DNA of 64,000 nucleotides from Nemophila menziesii. Its lineage: Eukaryota; Streptophyta; Magnoliopsida; Boraginales; Hydrophyllaceae. Below are positions 36,738 through 50,878 of the stretch, one piece after another. The stretch covers positions 30,147,505-30,211,504 of the forward strand of contig JARWIR010000003.1 of NCBI GenBank assembly GCA_029959085.1, written 5' to 3'. Under the pieces are notes generated by a model that searched no databases, was not told where the DNA came from, and saw only the letters and a program-made list of their open reading frames with translations. The stretch's first letter is position 1. The number at the start of each line of letters is the position of its first letter. A program made the position numbers and the translations under genes.

Positions 36738-37155
36738 TGTCGTCCCCTAGGTTGTGATAAATAATCAACTCAAAAGGAGAGTGACTTCCCACAAGCTTAA
36801 GAGTCTTTGACAAGTAATAAATATAAGTAATAGGGATTATCGGCTTCATAGGAATTACCAAAGTTACAATATAAATGTTCCGAAAGTACAATAATGTATA
36901 GTTGTAAGGAAATGACAATAATATATATAATATTTGTTTTGTTTTTGTTAAAGGATTAAAATGAAATTAAGATAAATGATTAACTAAAATACAAATAATT
37001 AAATTCTAAAGGACAAGAAAGAATATGAGAAATATGCTTGATTCTTGCAGGTAATCCACCTAATTAACTATTTAATTGTTATTCGATATAAGGGAGAATT
37101 GTGTTTTTCACAATAGCTGAGACTCGAAAGTCTCTCTAACTCCCTCCCGGGTATC
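36738..37155 (-). repeat. 5' LTR of relic C, first piece
   Basis: The 3' end of the LTR (minus strand) reads ATCACAACCTAGGGGACGACA next to the primer site. The LTR is interrupted at 37155 by a solo LTR and continues from 38747. Confidence 0.7.
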
Positions 37156-38746
37156 TGATGTCTCCCTTTTTGTTCTAATTATATGCCCTTAGGAGACATC
37201 AAATTAGGTGATTGTTTGACTTATTTACTAGATTAGGTTTATTTGGTCATATTACGATTTCTTCTCTTGGATTTGGATTATTTGAGTTTTAGAGCTTTTA
37301 TGCGTTAATTTGTTTATTTTTAGTGTAAAGTTCTTAGGTTTATGATTTGATGGAGTATCAAGACAAAAAGAAGAAAAGGGAATTAAAGTCTTGGATTAAG
37401 CGTTGAAGTCAAAGGCGAGAATAATTTATTCGAAGAAGAAATTAGTGGAGAATGAAATCTGGAATGCTGTCACAAATCACTGTTTTTGAGCATCTTAGCA
37501 ACTGATTCAGCCTTGGATCATGAAATGAGGTAGATAGAGCCTGAAGTCAGGAATATTTTCCAAGTTGAACGAAGTGATTCCGAGTCTGGACGCAAAAGTT
37601 ACAGCTGTTTTAGTAACAGCTAGTCACCAGTTACGGGATTTCATTAAAATGGATTGGGCTTTTATTCTAATTAACCTAATCCTTCCTTTTAAAAGCCCAA
37701 TCCGTTTTTCCCACTATAAAAAGACCTTTAACTTCAGTTTTTAGACACACAATTCATATTAGAGAAGAGGCAACGCTTAGGATAAGTCAGAGAAGCAAAA
37801 AGGAGAGAGAAAACTGAAGTTGGAGAATTCCTTCTTCCAACAACAGCAATTATCAACCCTTTAATTAGGTTTTTCTTATTTCTTTAATTCATTATGAACA
37901 CGTTTTATTTTAATTTAGTAGTTTTAACATAAGCCTGAGCTAAATTTCTTAACTGCTTGAGAATCGCATTAATGGGTCGAACCCAATTTTATTGAATTTA
38001 TGTTTTTGGATTTGAGATTATTTTAATTTAAATTGAATTGGGTAATTTCGTATTGACTATTATTTTGCATTTAAATACTATCTTTGAAGTCATGAATCAA
38101 ACCTAGGAATTAGTAATTAAGCTATTCACTTTGGTGGGGAAGTGATCGCCTTGATGTGGGGTTTAATTACATAACTAAATAATAGACGTAAGGTAGAAAT
38201 TATTGACCCTCGCGGGCTTAGTTAACCTTATAGCCAATTGGGTAAAATACTTGACCATTCGAAGGTGGATTATAATCGTCCTGACGGGGTTTGTAACCCC
38301 TAAGAATAGCTCCTAAGTCCACCCTGACGGGGGTTAGGAGATTATAGAATCCCGACTAGTACTTAATCCCGATTCATCCCTTAAACAGAAACATCGATTT
38401 AATAGATTTTGGTGAAACCCTTGCGAAACTCAAATACTGCATTTAAATCTTTGTGTCTACTCATTTTTATTTACTTGCGTCTTATTTATTTGCATTAGTT
38501 AATTCAGTATTTTATTTTAATTGCATCTTACTTCTTAATCAAAAACCAAAACAAATATTTATATCATTTATTTTCCGCATCATATAACAATTAATCACAC
38601 CTATTACATAACATCGAAAGTCATACCTAATCCGTCCCTGAGATCGAAATCCCGTTTACCAGATATTACTTGGACGGCCCGTACACTTGCGGTACGTGCC
38701 TTGCCTTTTTTAGGTGTGTTATTTTAGAACACACAAGGAGACACCA
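37156..38746 (+). repeat. Solo LTR of an Athila-like element, subfamily B
   Basis: This 1591-bp LTR starts TGATGTCTCC and ends GGAGACACCA, with the inner inverted copy GGAGACATCA at 37192-37201. Flanks GTATC (37151-37155) and ATATC (38747-38751) match at 4 of 5. It resembles the LTR at 1920-3429. No primer site or polypurine tract adjoins it, so it is a recombination product of a full element. Confidence 0.8.
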
Positions 38747-39904
38747 ATATCTTAGAAAGCAATACTCCTCCACTAGAGACCCCTCCCGAGTGAACCTAAA
38801 ATGTTTTCAGATGATTTAAGTTCTAACCCTAGTGACTATCTAGCTAGGAAAGACCTTCTGGTCTACTACCGCTAACTAGACACTTATATACTAGTTCCAA
38901 AATCCGACCCCCTCCCGGGTGTTAGCCAAAAGTCTATTACTATCCAACACGTGATAAATGCATGAATAGGTTATATAAGCATATATATATATATATATAT
39001 AATGGATTTTAATACTCAATTAAATTAAATATAAAGTTATCCCATATCCAAATAACATAAGAAATAATTAATTGAGGTTCATACCTATTGCAAGCTTCGA
39101 GCATATGAGGTGTAGTTCATAAAGATAAACTGGAAATTAAAGAAAACTAATGCTAAAATAATGTTTAAAAGATAAATCTGAATTAAATCAACCTAAAGAA
39201 CAAAGGGAATCGGATGTGGGATGGTGGAGAATGGTGGAATTGAGTGGAAACCCTCCTCCTCATCTTCTCTTTCTTCTCCAAAACGATTTGCTCCTCCCTC
39301 TACTAAAATTTTTGTTGTCTAATGATGGATAATAATTTAGGAGGATCTAATATTCTTATATACTAACCTAAAAATGTTTTGGCGTCAATCAGGCTCACTT
39401 AAATGAGTTACTAATGACCCAACCTGTTTTTTAGGTAATGTTGTCTAGGTTTGAGTCACGGCGACACAAATAAATAATTTGCTTGTCTTAACTTAGAATT
39501 TACTTATGTCACTTCTCACGTGTCACTGACTTCAAGCCCTATCTAAATCATAAGTAATTTTTCAATATCTTCGCCCAATTAAGCGTGGTGACTGAAACAA
39601 TATGACGTCAAGACTTTTCCTTGTAAACGCTCTAGCTTCCCAAAGTGACTTTAATATCATTTCACGTCTTGGATTGGGGTTTGTATTTAGTTTTTGACTT
39701 ATTTTCTTCATCTTGGAATATTGTATTAACCATGTACCTGAAATATAAACACGTAACACACAATTAAGGCATAAAAGCTCTACAAATAGCAATATGTCCA
39801 AAACACGATATAGAAGTGCAGCATGTCGAATAATAGGGAAAAATTCCTTAATTAGGCCCAATAAACTCCCAAAAGAATGTCTTGTGAGTGGATTAATCCA
39901 TCAA
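38747..39904 (-). repeat. 5' LTR of relic C, second piece
   Basis: It continues the LTR interrupted at 37155. Read on the minus strand, its beginning (TGATGGATTAATCC ... TTTTGGGAGTTTATTGG) matches the LTR at 44723, but the first ~17 bases of that LTR are absent. The combined length is about 1.57 kb. A (TA)11 tract lies at 38980-39001. Confidence 0.65.
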
Positions 39905-39929
39905 AAAAAATTATACATCATATTCCAAG

Positions 39930-42900
39930 AAACTTATGATGCACAAGAGATACAAGGATCATAGTACCTCAACCAAACCCTTCAAGAACTATGGTATAGA
40001 TTTTAAGGATGAGCCAACTTGTTATAATTTTCACAAGAATGGCATATCAAATTCCCCACTCTTCTTACAATAATATCCTATAAGGAATTGAAAGCAACTT
40101 GGTATGATGACATCAAAGGGATGAGGACAATCATGTGGCTAACTATGTCCCTTTCATGGTTACTGTTAACGAAGAAAATGATGGCGTACATTCTAACTCT
40201 ACCTTGTGTTTATATCAAAATGGTTTAGATGATAATATTGAATTTTCCTATGATTCACCTTTCTTGATTACGAAAACTCTCTCAAAACCAACAAGCTTTT
40301 AGCCAAAGATTTGACAGACTTATTTAAAAGATAATGATTAACTTGAGGAGGAAAACACCATCATTGTAAATGAAAATGTTATGCTTTAGATAAAGTAGAA
40401 GCTTTGAAAAAAAACGTTTTAAAGTTTACCAAAGGCCAATTTTTTTTTGTTAAAAAAAAATCCTCAAAAACAATTTTCATTAAAGCATCTAATGAGGCTT
40501 CTACTTCCACCTCATCCCTTTCAAGAAAACAAACAAACGTTGTAACTTGTACTTATTGTGAACTTGATGGTCATGATGTATCAACGCTTGTATGTCATAA
40601 ACAACTTGAAGATTGTTCTTTAACCCCATTGTGTTAAATGACAATATATATTAAAGATAAATGATACCAACAACCTCCATGGACCCAACTTGGGTACCTA
40701 AAATATAATTTTATTTTTTTGCAGGTGGAGAGCATCACTAAGAAACTTTGGGGAGTTGATAGTGGATGCTATAGAACATGACGGGAAATGAATCACTTTT
40801 TTACAAACTTACAAGGGAGGAAGGAGGTGGTGGAAAAGTTACCTTTCCACAAGTGTAAAAGTCTTGGTCAAATTAATGTTTGCTAGTAAGGATTCTATTC
40901 TTATTAATAATGTGCTTTTTGTTAATGGTCTATCGTATAACTTTCTTAGCATTTGTCAATTTTGATATGATGGTTATAAAGTTAAATTTGGATACTCTAA
41001 ATGTGTTGTTTTCATAAGTGAGTAGTGAATGTCTAAAAATTAAATTTAGAAAACCTTATGCGTCAAAGTCTTACTTGTTTGTTGGTTTTTAAAGTTAATC
41101 CTTGGTTGTGACATAGGCAACTTGGTCATGCTAGTTGGATTTGCTTGCAAATCTTTCTAGGGAAGACATTGTTATAGGTTTGTGTAAGCTAAATTTTGAT
41201 AAGGATAAATTGTGTGATGTGTGTTAACTCGGTAGACAACATAAAATATCTTTTAAATCTCTTAACCGAGTTGTAACCTCTAGATCTCATCAAACACTAC
41301 ACATGGATGTCTTTGATTTGATGGACGTGACCAGCGGCGGAAGATCCAAATATGTGTTTGTGATTATTGATGACTATACAAGGTACATATGGGTATTATT
41401 TTCCTGAAACACCATGCCTTTAATGATTTTTTTATGTTTTTTTAGATGCATCCAAAATGAAAGAAGGGTACTCTATCACTTCCATCCATAGTGAAATTGG
41501 TATCGAGTTTGTGAACTCCCTTTTCATGGGATTTTATGATAATTTGAGGATTGAACACAACTTTTTGGTTCCTAGAATTCCCCAACAAAATAGGGTTGTA
41601 AAAAGAAAAAATCAAACCTTACAATAAAATGGAAAAGACAATGTTGAAAGAACATAACTTAACTATATACTTTTGGGTGAATCTGCTAATACGGCATGAC
41701 ATGTTTTAAACAGTGTTTTGATGAGACCTATCATCTTAGAAAACCCATATGAAATTTGGAATGGGAGACCTCCCTATATCTCCTATTTTCATATTTTTTT
41801 GGTGTAAATGTTTTATTCTTAACACTAGAGATCATTTGTCAAAATTTGATGCCAAATCCGATGAAAGAATATTCTTGGCTACTCCATCAAAATAAAGGCA
41901 TATCGTGTTTACAAAAAACACACTAGCATCATCAAAGGATTAATGCATGTTGACCTTGACAATACAAATCCCTTTTCAAACAAGAATGAAGATCTAATTG
42001 TGTATCCCACATTTCATCAACTAGAAATGCAAGAACAACCTTCCACTTATAACCTCAAATTAATACTCAAATCAAGATTATGGATGAAAAGAGTGACAAA
42101 AGCATTGAAGTCCCCAAAGGGCTTCCTAGAAATTGGAAGAATGTTTGAGGACTATCAAAAGATCTAATCCTTGGAGATCCAAACAAAGGGGTAACGACAT
42201 GCTCTACTAATAATGATTGATGCGCTCACCATGATTTCTTATCTCAATTATAACCCACAAATTACAAGGTAGTATTGTTTGATGATAATTGTATAAATTC
42301 TATGCATGAAGAGCTAAATCAATTTGAAAGAAGAAAAGTGTGGAATTTTGGTGAAAGACCCTACGATTACACTCTCATTAGAACTCAACGGGTATTTTGC
42401 AACAAACTTGATTATTCCAGAACTGTAACCTAGGAACAATGCTCAACTTGTTCCACAAGGGTATAACCAAGAATAAGGTTTTGATTTCGATGAAACTTTT
42501 TCTCCCATTTCTAGATTACAATCTATTTGTATGCTTCTTGATTTTAATTGTTATATGAATTTAAACTTTTTAAAATAGATGTAGATAGTGATTCTCTAAA
42601 TGCTTTTATTAATGAAGAAGTGTATGTGAAACAACCCCCGAGATTTGAAGATCCTAGTTTTCCAAATCACGTATCAAACTTGAAAAGGCTTTGTATGGTT
42701 GACACAAGCACCTAGGTCTTGGTATGATAAGTTGTGTTCCTTAATTGTCCAAGAAGGTTTCTAAAAGAGGAATAAATATATTCTACTTTGTTTATCAAAA
42801 GAAAACTTGATGATGTCCATATTGTTTAGTTATATGTTGATGATATTTATTTTTGGTGTTACTAATGAATCTCTTTGTGAGGATTTATATATATACACTT

Positions 42901-43702
42901 ATGCATAAGGAATTTGGGATGAGCATGATGGGATAGTTGAACTTTTTCCTTGGACTTCAAATTAATCAAATGAATTAAGGATCCTTTGTCAATTAAGATA
43001 TGTATGTCAAGGATCTCATAAAGAAATTTGGACTCACAGATGCAAAGGAATGTTTAATACCTATGAGAGCATCCACAAAGCTTGATAAATATGAACATAG
43101 TAAGGATGTTTATGAGAAGACATATCGATGTATGATTGGTAGCTTACTTTATCTTATTTCCTTTAGACCCAAAATTAGGGTCCCCATTTTCCTTTGTGCT
43201 AGGTTTCAATCTAGTCTAAAGGAGTCACATCTTGATGTCATTAAGAGAATATTTAGGTATCTAAGGGGAACCATAAACTTAGGTCTTTGGTATAAAAAAC
43301 ACACATCCTTTGATCTTATAGGTTACACGATTTCTGACTATGCCAGATGAAAGCTAGATAGATAGTGGTAGTTGTAAATTCCTAGGTCATTTTCTTGTCT
43401 CTTAGTCTAGCAAAAAACAAAGTAGGGCCTCTCTATAACGGCAGAGGCCATATATGTTGTCAGCAATAAATGTGTTGCCCAAATACTTTTGATGAAACAA
43501 ACCTTAGAGGATTTTGGTATCACATATATTTCTATTACTATTAGGTATATGACACTAGTGTCATTAATCTTACAATCCACTATTCTAGAACCAACAACAT
43601 AGAGATTAGGCACTACTTCACTAGAGATCATACCAGAAAAGGTGATATTGTCGAGGCTCTGATTGGGTTGCATGTATTTAATGTATTTATCACATCACCT
43701 AA
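39930..43702 (+). pseudogene. Relic D: Ty1/copia polyprotein, heavily decayed
   Basis: Plus-strand fragments in copia order: two zinc-knuckle-like segments (near 40020 and CTYCELDGHDVSTLVCHK at 40404-40637); protease around 40740 (WGVDSGC); pre-integrase and integrase (41180-41640) with KLNFDKDKLCDVC, HMDVFDLM, FVIIDDYTRYIW and RIPQQNRVVKRKN; RT (42430-42870) with a preserved YVDD at 42833-42844; and the RT/RNase H end at 43000-43350. The DSGC protease and KLNFDKDKLCD block suggest the SIRE/Maximus-like group. No LTRs of its own are recognised. It is cut at the left by relic C and at the right by element E. Confidence 0.75.
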
Positions 43703-44347
43703 TGTTCTACGTTTGTTGGCTTCGACCTCCAAGATATAACGACAAAATTATTCAGAAGAAACGGATAGACGAATTCTTCAGGACTTCAACAAACTTGATA
43801 ATGCTGCTCCTTTTCTATCTTTCTCCAATAATTTTACTACTTAATACTTCAAAAAACTGAATGAATCAAATTTTTTGAGTTAGCCAACTATAAATGAATA
43901 GATGACTAGGCATCCATTTGAAAGGGTTGTGACTTAAAATATTTTGACTTCTGTCTTTTATATAAAAGATATCTTAGTTAATAAAAAAATAAATGTTGGA
44001 TCTGACCTAATGCTAATAGATCTATCGCATTTATTACATATTAACTATTGAGTCTGACCTTGTGGTAGTTTTAAAGACTTTTACATGAAAACAACATTAA
44101 ACAACTATTGGGCCTGACCAATAGTCTTAAAGTTAAATTTTTTCCTTTTCTTTCTTTCACCTTTACTATATATATAGACATGAAAAAAATATTTATTTTC
44201 TCCGAAATTTTATGATCCAATTTCTCATTCAATTTCAAATAATTTTTAACCAAGTCAATATATTAAGTTAGTCTTTACAATTATATAAACATATTAATCA
44301 AGCCGTCGTCAACCGGGTCATCACTTGGGTAAAACCCATTTGACCAA
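43703..44347 (-). repeat. 3' (left) LTR of copia element E
   Basis: It is homologous by eye to the split LTR at 50879-51143 plus 61012-61413: the blocks around AACGACAAAATTATTCAGAAG, AACTTGATAATGCTG, AAAAAACTGAATGAATCAAA and the TTAATCAAGC region near the end all correspond. The copies have diverged considerably, so E is old. The right boundary is approximate. Confidence 0.65.
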
Positions 44348-44406
44348 AAATCCCCACATAAATGAAATTTACTAACCAACTTCAAATTATGTAAGATAAT
44401 TCTAAA

Positions 44407-44409
<3 letters not shown>

Positions 44410-44492
<83 letters not shown>
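44410..44492. repeat. (GA)n microsatellite, 83 bp
   Basis: An uninterrupted GA dinucleotide run of about 41 units, the longest perfect simple repeat in the window. Confidence 0.95.
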
Positions 44493-44495
<3 letters not shown>

Positions 44496-44722
44496 TAGGC
44501 GTAGAATAATACTATGTCGATAAAGGTAGCTTTTGGCCTTGCAACTTCTCGTAGGGAACCCAAACCCATGTTATTCATATAAGTGGTATCTTGTCAAGAG
44601 TATTTTGCATTAATCTATCATATGTTATCTAAGATACAAGAACCATTAAAATTTTAACTTATCCTTTACCGTTATATGTAGTACTGTCTGCTTTGTACTC
44701 GAAATTGTTTGAGAAGGTCTCC
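44493..44722. other. Short unassigned segment
   Basis: No gene. The last bases, TTTGAGAAGGTCTCC, sit where a polypurine tract would be before the LTR at 44723 and loosely resemble it, so this may be the tail of a degraded Athila-like element. Confidence 0.3.
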
Positions 44723-46225
44723 TGATGTCTCTCTATCTGTGATGAATAAATCCATTAACGCGACATTATTTTGGGAGTTTATTGGTCCTAAGTGATGGAT
44801 TTTCCCTATTAATTGATATATTGCACCTTTTCCCCTAGTTTTGAACTTATTACTGTTTATAGAGATTTTTGTGCCTTAATCGTGTGTTTATTGGTTAGCT
44901 TTAGGTACATGCTTGATAAAAGGGTTCAATATGAAGAGGAGAAGTCAAAATATGAAGAGAACCCCCAAGCCAAGGCGGAATTTGAGCTTAGAGCCATTAT
45001 GGAGAGTTAGAGCATTTTCTGGAGAATTATTGCACCTGATTGTTTCTGTCACTACGACTTTTTGGTGAGAGGTATGGACTTGAAACCTTTGTGGTTGGAA
45101 AGATCTTGAAGTTAGGATCTTGTGGCAAGTTTCTACACTCAATTCGGAGTTAAGACGGAGATGTTATGACATTTTCACCTGCCGTGGTTCGAACTAGAAA
45201 TCTGGTTAAAGTAAAAACGGGTTGGTTTTCCTAAACCTACTTTCTAAACCCTAAGAAGAGCCCAATCAAATTTTGAAGCTATATAAGCTCATTTTCAATC
45301 CCCCTTTTTTATAACATATCATTATCCCGACATATCCATCAATTCAGAAAGAGAAGGAGTAAGCGACAACAGGAAAAGGAAGAACAGGGGTTTGTCTATG
45401 AACCCAGTCATTCTACCTCAATGAATCATCATTTCCTCTTATATTCTAAAGTAACATTACTTTACCTTTAGTTTTAATTATGAATTTGAGATTAGTTTTA
45501 ATTAGTTTTTATTTTATTATTTTCAATCTAATAATGAGCTAAACTTAAATTGCTTGAGGATTCTTATGCAATACGTTGTATTGTGTTGTTTGATGATGTT
45601 ATTTTATTTGGGATATCTTAATTTGATATTTACTTGAGATGGATTTTCTGTGCTCTGGCCAAAGTAACAGGAGCTGATGTAATCTACCTAACACTTTGGC
45701 AGGGGAAGGATTATAGACATAGTATACAAACTCTTAGTGCCTTTTATCAGAAGATACTAGCAAGCTAGGTATTCATTATAGGTGAAAGGAACTTAACCAA
45801 CCTAAAATCCAAAAGATTAGTAAGGTATATAATTAAGTTTGCCCTTGTGGAAACTTAATAAGATTAGAGTCCTGACTAATGAGAGCAATAAAACATCTTG
45901 CCCTTATGAATAAAAAATTTAATTAGAAACAAAATTGATTACTTAGAAATATCCTCAAGCATCTTCTCTATCGAATTAATTTTATTTTAGTTTAGTTGTT
46001 ACTTTCATTCTATAGTTAATAATATCACTCTTAATTGCAATTACTTTTAGCTTGTCTTTACTTATTAATCTTCATTAAAAAACCAAACAAATGTTTTCCA
46101 TTTTGTTTTCTGAATTTCATACTTAACGCATATATATTACTTTGAAAACCCTTAATCGTCATTCATCCCTGCAAACAAATTTTATACTCATCATTTCTTG
46201 CTACCTATGACCCGTACTTTGCGGA
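44723..46225 (+). repeat. Athila-like LTR, subfamily C, 3'-truncated
   Basis: It starts TGATGTCTCTC and matches the relic C LTR (minus strand, 38747-39904) through TTTTGGGAGTTTATTGG, GTGCCTTAAT and GGTACATG. Near the right end ACCCGTACTTTGCGG aligns with CCCGTACACTTGCGG of other LTRs, but the last ~80 bases are missing and no target duplication is found. It interrupts the 3' region of copia element E. Confidence 0.65.
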
Positions 46226-46249
46226 GTCGATTCACCAAATATTAGTTTT

Positions 46250-49200
46250 TTAATTTATTTAACGGGGATAGCAAAGGTCATATCCACACGGTGCATAACA
46301 TCGAGCTACAGTTCTATGATTCAATTTTCCCTTTGAACCTAGATTATGGGATATCCATCTACTAGGCAGGATTCCTAGCATGGAAATTCAGTTTTTATAG
46401 TTTTAAGACACATTCCCCTTGTCAACTCTCGTACTTTCTCTCTATGTAGACCTTTGGCCAACAAATCAGCTATGTTATCCTTTAATCAAACATAACCACT
46501 TGTGACAAATCCGTTTGAGAGCAGTTGTCTGGTGGTATTGTGTCTATTGCGTATGTGTCTATACTTATCGTTATACATCTCATTTAGTTCTCTAGAAATG
46601 ACAATTTTACTATTGTAGTGTTTGAAGATAGCTGGCACAAGTTTTAGCTAATTTGGAATATCCTCTAAGAATTTTTGGAGCCACATGACTTCCTCGGAAG
46701 CTTAGTCCAAAGCTATAAACTTATATTCCATGGTGAATCTGGCTATGCATCTTTGCTTAGTGGATTTTCAAGACACGACTACTCCTTCTAACATGTATAG
46801 AAAACCACTTGTGGATTTTGAGTTTGTAGAGTTTGATAGCCAATTTGCTTCACTGTATCCTTATAGTATAATTGGATATCTTAGTGTATCTGAGATACAT
46901 TGGACCTCTTACAATAAAAATCTAGTGGTTCTTACCTGGATGTTTTGTAACCCTACTTGCTTGCATACTGCATCATAAATATCTGACCTAGTGTAGTTTT
47001 TTAGGTACATGAGACTCCCTATAACACGAGAGTATTCTAATTGGCTCTTAGTAAGATGTAAGCTTACATCAACATGTGTCTTAGCAATAGTTGTGTCGCC
47101 ATTACTGAATTTGTTTAATACATTTTCAATATAGTGTGACTGAGATAGTACTATTTTTTCAGATGTTCTGAGAATCTTGATGCCCAAAATAACATATGCA
47201 AGGCCTAGATCTTTCATGTAAATTTTGTTTGAAAGCATTTTCTTGGTGTAGGTAATCACATCTTTATTACTTCAAATGATCAACATATCATCCACATATA
47301 AGCACACAATGACACTCAATTTATCATTTCCTTTTACATAAACACGTTTGTCGCATTCACTTATCTTGAAACCATTCGACATTATGACTTCGTAAAATTT
47401 GTCATTCCATTTCTTTTGCTTGTTTTAGACCATATAGAGATTTAACAAGCTTACATACTTGCTTCTCTTTACATAGAACAATGTAATTCTAAGGTTATTC
47501 CATGTAAATCTCTTTGTTTAGTGCTCCATTTAGGAAAGCTGGCATTATATCCATTTGATAAAACTTGAACTTGTATATCGAAGCTATAACAATTAACATT
47601 TGAATGGATGATATTATCGTGACTAGATAATATGTGTTAAAATACTCAAGTCCTTCCCTTAAATTATAACCTTTCACAAAACAAGGCGAGCCTTGTACTT
47701 TTCAATAGATCCATTGATTCTCAATTTATTTTTGAATATCCATTTTCATCATAGGGGTTTACTCCCATGAGGGATTTCCACTAGTTCCCATGTATGGGTT
47801 TGCATTATAGAATCTATCTCGCTATTTATCGCTTCTTTCCAATAGGGGCGTCAGGGTTATAGTCTCTTTGAATATTCGTTGTTTGTCATCTAGCATATAA
47901 GTTAGGAAGTCAAGACAAAAGGATGAAGAGGTTATCATCCTTCTTACTTTTTCTTCATTCTTCCTTGTTTGTTAATGACTCTTGGTCTTGCTCTTTGGTT
48001 GGAAATGATTCTTGATTTTTACTCTTCTTGAATTTCATCATGTGTTCATTTCAAGGAACCATATTCTTGCGGTCTTGTACGAAAAAGTTGTTTCAAATAA
48101 ATGTGCATTTCTAGATTCAGTTACCTTATTGACGTGAATGTCAATGTGACAAGACTGATGCACCAAGATCCTATATGCAGCACTGTTATGAGCATATCCA
48201 ATAAAGATGCAATCAATTGTCATTGGTCCTATCTTGAACACTTTGAGATATGGAATTGTTATATTTATCAGACATTCCCACAATTTTAAGTATTTGAAGT
48301 AAGGAGGTTTTACTTTCCATAATCTATAAGTAGTTTTGTCAATCTTCTTATGTAGTACCTTGTTGAGGATGTGGTTTTCCGTGATCAAGCCCTCTCCCCT
48401 CAAGCTATGTGGTAAACCTAAGTTAATCAACAAAGCGTTCATCATTTAATGTGCAATTATTGTGTTCAACAATACCATTTTGTTAAGGTAAATAGGGAGT
48501 CGGTGTTTGATGGATGATTCCATATTCAATGCCACATCTCCTCCACTATATGTTTAAAGATTCGTAATCTGTTACTTAGTTGATTTTTAACTTCAGTTTT
48601 GTATCGCTTAATTGCTTCTAAGACCTCATCCTTACTTCAAGGCAAGTATAATTGACAATACCTTGTGCAACTGTAAGTAAAATTAATTAAGTACTTTTTC
48701 CCACATCTAGTTTGCACAAACTTTAAGTCACATATATCATTATGAATTCGCTTTAAAGGTAATACCACTGTCCGTTTTCATAGATTTAAGTGGGGTTTTG
48801 GTTAATTTGACTCGACACATACTTCACATTCCCTTTGATAATTTAAATTTACATTTGGAAATAAGACTTATACAATGAACCAAAATTAACACGTCCTAAT
48901 CTATCATGCCATAAATTAGGTGAGTCAATAATATACACATAATCAAACGTCTCATTTATTTCTTTCTCAACTACAATTTTGGTTGGCACCACATTCATTG
49001 TATTCATCTTAAATAGACTGTCACAAATGTATCCCTTTCCTACGTACATATCGTTATTAGTTAATACAAAATTATTGAATTTGGATCCTCTCCTAACTTG
49101 ACTCCTATACTAACTATACTAACTCCAATAACAATTAAGTAATTGATTTTTAGCATTATCTTTATTTATAATTGAATTATTATGTGAGATATAATAGGAA

Positions 49201-50583
49201 GAGAGAGAAATAAATTATAAATAAAAATAATGGTAAAAAACAATTACTTAATTGTGATTGGAGTTAGTAGAGTTAGTATAGGAGTCAAGTTAGGAGAGGA
49301 CCCAATTCCAAAAATTTTAGCTACAAATACAAGTTTTAAACCAGGTCTTGTTAAGTAATGATCACTAAGTTCTTGCAGATGTTGAAACATGCAAGACATT
49401 GTTCAAGGCCAGGTTTCCTGGAGGTCATCTTCAAAATAATTTACCCAATAACTTGAACCTTTGAGGTAGGGGGTTTCCCATATAAAGGGTTTCTTCATTT
49501 TTAGCCTTCTTGTAGATTTTGAATATGAATTTGTCTGAGCACACATGTCGGGTTGCTCTAGTATCTACACACAAATGTTTTGGGTTTCCGACTAGGTTAT
49601 TTCATAAATCGTTGCTGCTGGGTTCAAATCATCAATACCATTGGATATCTCAGTCACATATGATTGTCCGTTCTTACCCTTCTTTTGGTTTCCTTGTACT
49701 TTCTTGTTTCTAAATTCCTTTCCATGATGTCCATTCTTTTTGTAGTTGTGACGATCTCTGTTAAATTTTAACTTCTTGTTGTGGATATTGTTTTACTATC
49801 ATTGCCTCTTCCGCTTGTTGTTTTCGTTCTACCTTCCTTGGCTTCATATGATCAAGGTTTGGTTGCCTTTTCATCCATTCAGGTGTCTTCCTTGATTCTC
49901 AACCTTACAATTAGATCTTAAAGACGTATTTGTTTGTACTTATTCTTGAGGTAGTTCTTGAAGTCTTTATACATCGGGGGAAACTTTTCCACGAGTGCAC
50001 CAACTTTGAAAGTTACTACCAGATTAATTTCTTTAGCACTTAGTTCATGCGGAAGCGACCGGTACTAGTATACTTGTGACATTAACGGCTTTGAATCCAC
50101 TATTTTGAAATTAAGGAACCGACTGACCATGATATTTTGTACCGGTGTCTTTGGTCTTGTATTTTTCTCAAGAGAATCCCATAGTTGCTTGGCAGTAATC
50201 ATGGTGTTGTATACATTATATAAATAATTCTCCAAACAATTTAGAATAAAATTCTTACACAGGAAGTCAGAATGCTTTCAAGCATCTTTTGCATTGTAGA
50301 TTTTAGTGTTTGGATTAGATCCCACGTCCAGTGGATTTTCCTTCAAAATCTTTACCAAGCTTAGAGTCGTCAAGTATAGCAACATCTTTTGTTGCCATCT
50401 CTTAAAGCCATAACCATTGAATTTATCTAGCCTATCGGCATGTCGAATAGGTGCTAGTGTGGGTCTACGATCTTCTGCTCTTAAGGTGTTACCCATCTTA
50501 GATTGGTTTTCACTATCATCAAATTCTTCTTCATATTCTATGTAAAGCATAAATATGAGATTAGTAAGCAAGTATGTATACAC
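46250..50583 (-). pseudogene. Copia element E gag-pol, broken
   Basis: Minus-strand order: Gag with RLDKFNGYGFKRWQQKMLLY (50583-50278); protease near 49570, with the catalytic DTG changed to DTR (DTRATRHVCSD, aspartate codon at 49563-49565); pre-integrase domain (49049-48849) with DSPNLWHDRLGRVNFGSL; integrase C-terminal half (48445-48038) with TIDCIFIGYAHNSAAYRILV; RT (about 47680-46909) with QMDIMPAFLNGALNKEIYME and an intact YVDD at 47288-47299; RNase H remnants to about 46380. Stops and frameshifts separate the blocks. The element is dead. Confidence 0.82.
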
Positions 50584-50865
50584 AAGCCCAGAAGACTATA
50601 TAAGAGAAAAAAGAAGCAGAATATTTATTTTTTATGTTATGTATACACAAACCCAGAAATTTTGCAAAAGTAAATTTTCTAAAACAGAAAAAAATTCTAA
50701 TTTATATGACGTGAATCATAAATACCTTAAATTGTTCTTTTACTAACACTATAAACTAGAAAAGTATCATAAACAATAATAATAATACAAGTACAAAAGA
50801 AGTAAATAAATAAATAACTTTACTTGTCGAGACTCGGATTAGATTCAATATCTTTAAGGTATTTA
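50584..50865 (-). other. Leader of copia element E
   Basis: AT-rich sequence between gag and the primer site, without coding signs. Confidence 0.4.
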
Positions 50866-50877
50866 GGCCACATACCA
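50866..50877 (-). promoter_or_regulatory. Decayed primer-binding site of E
   Basis: The minus strand reads TGGTATGTGGCC one base after the LTR end. Only the first six bases match the usual initiator-Met tRNA complement, but the position is right. Confidence 0.4.
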
Positions 50878-50878
50878 G

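Noticed and set aside
43703..44347. 3' LTR of the plus-strand relic D
   Set aside because: Its best partner is the split LTR to the right of minus-strand element E, which has a primer-site remnant beside it. Relic D lacks a matching 5' LTR at its left side and stops before the usual RNase H end.
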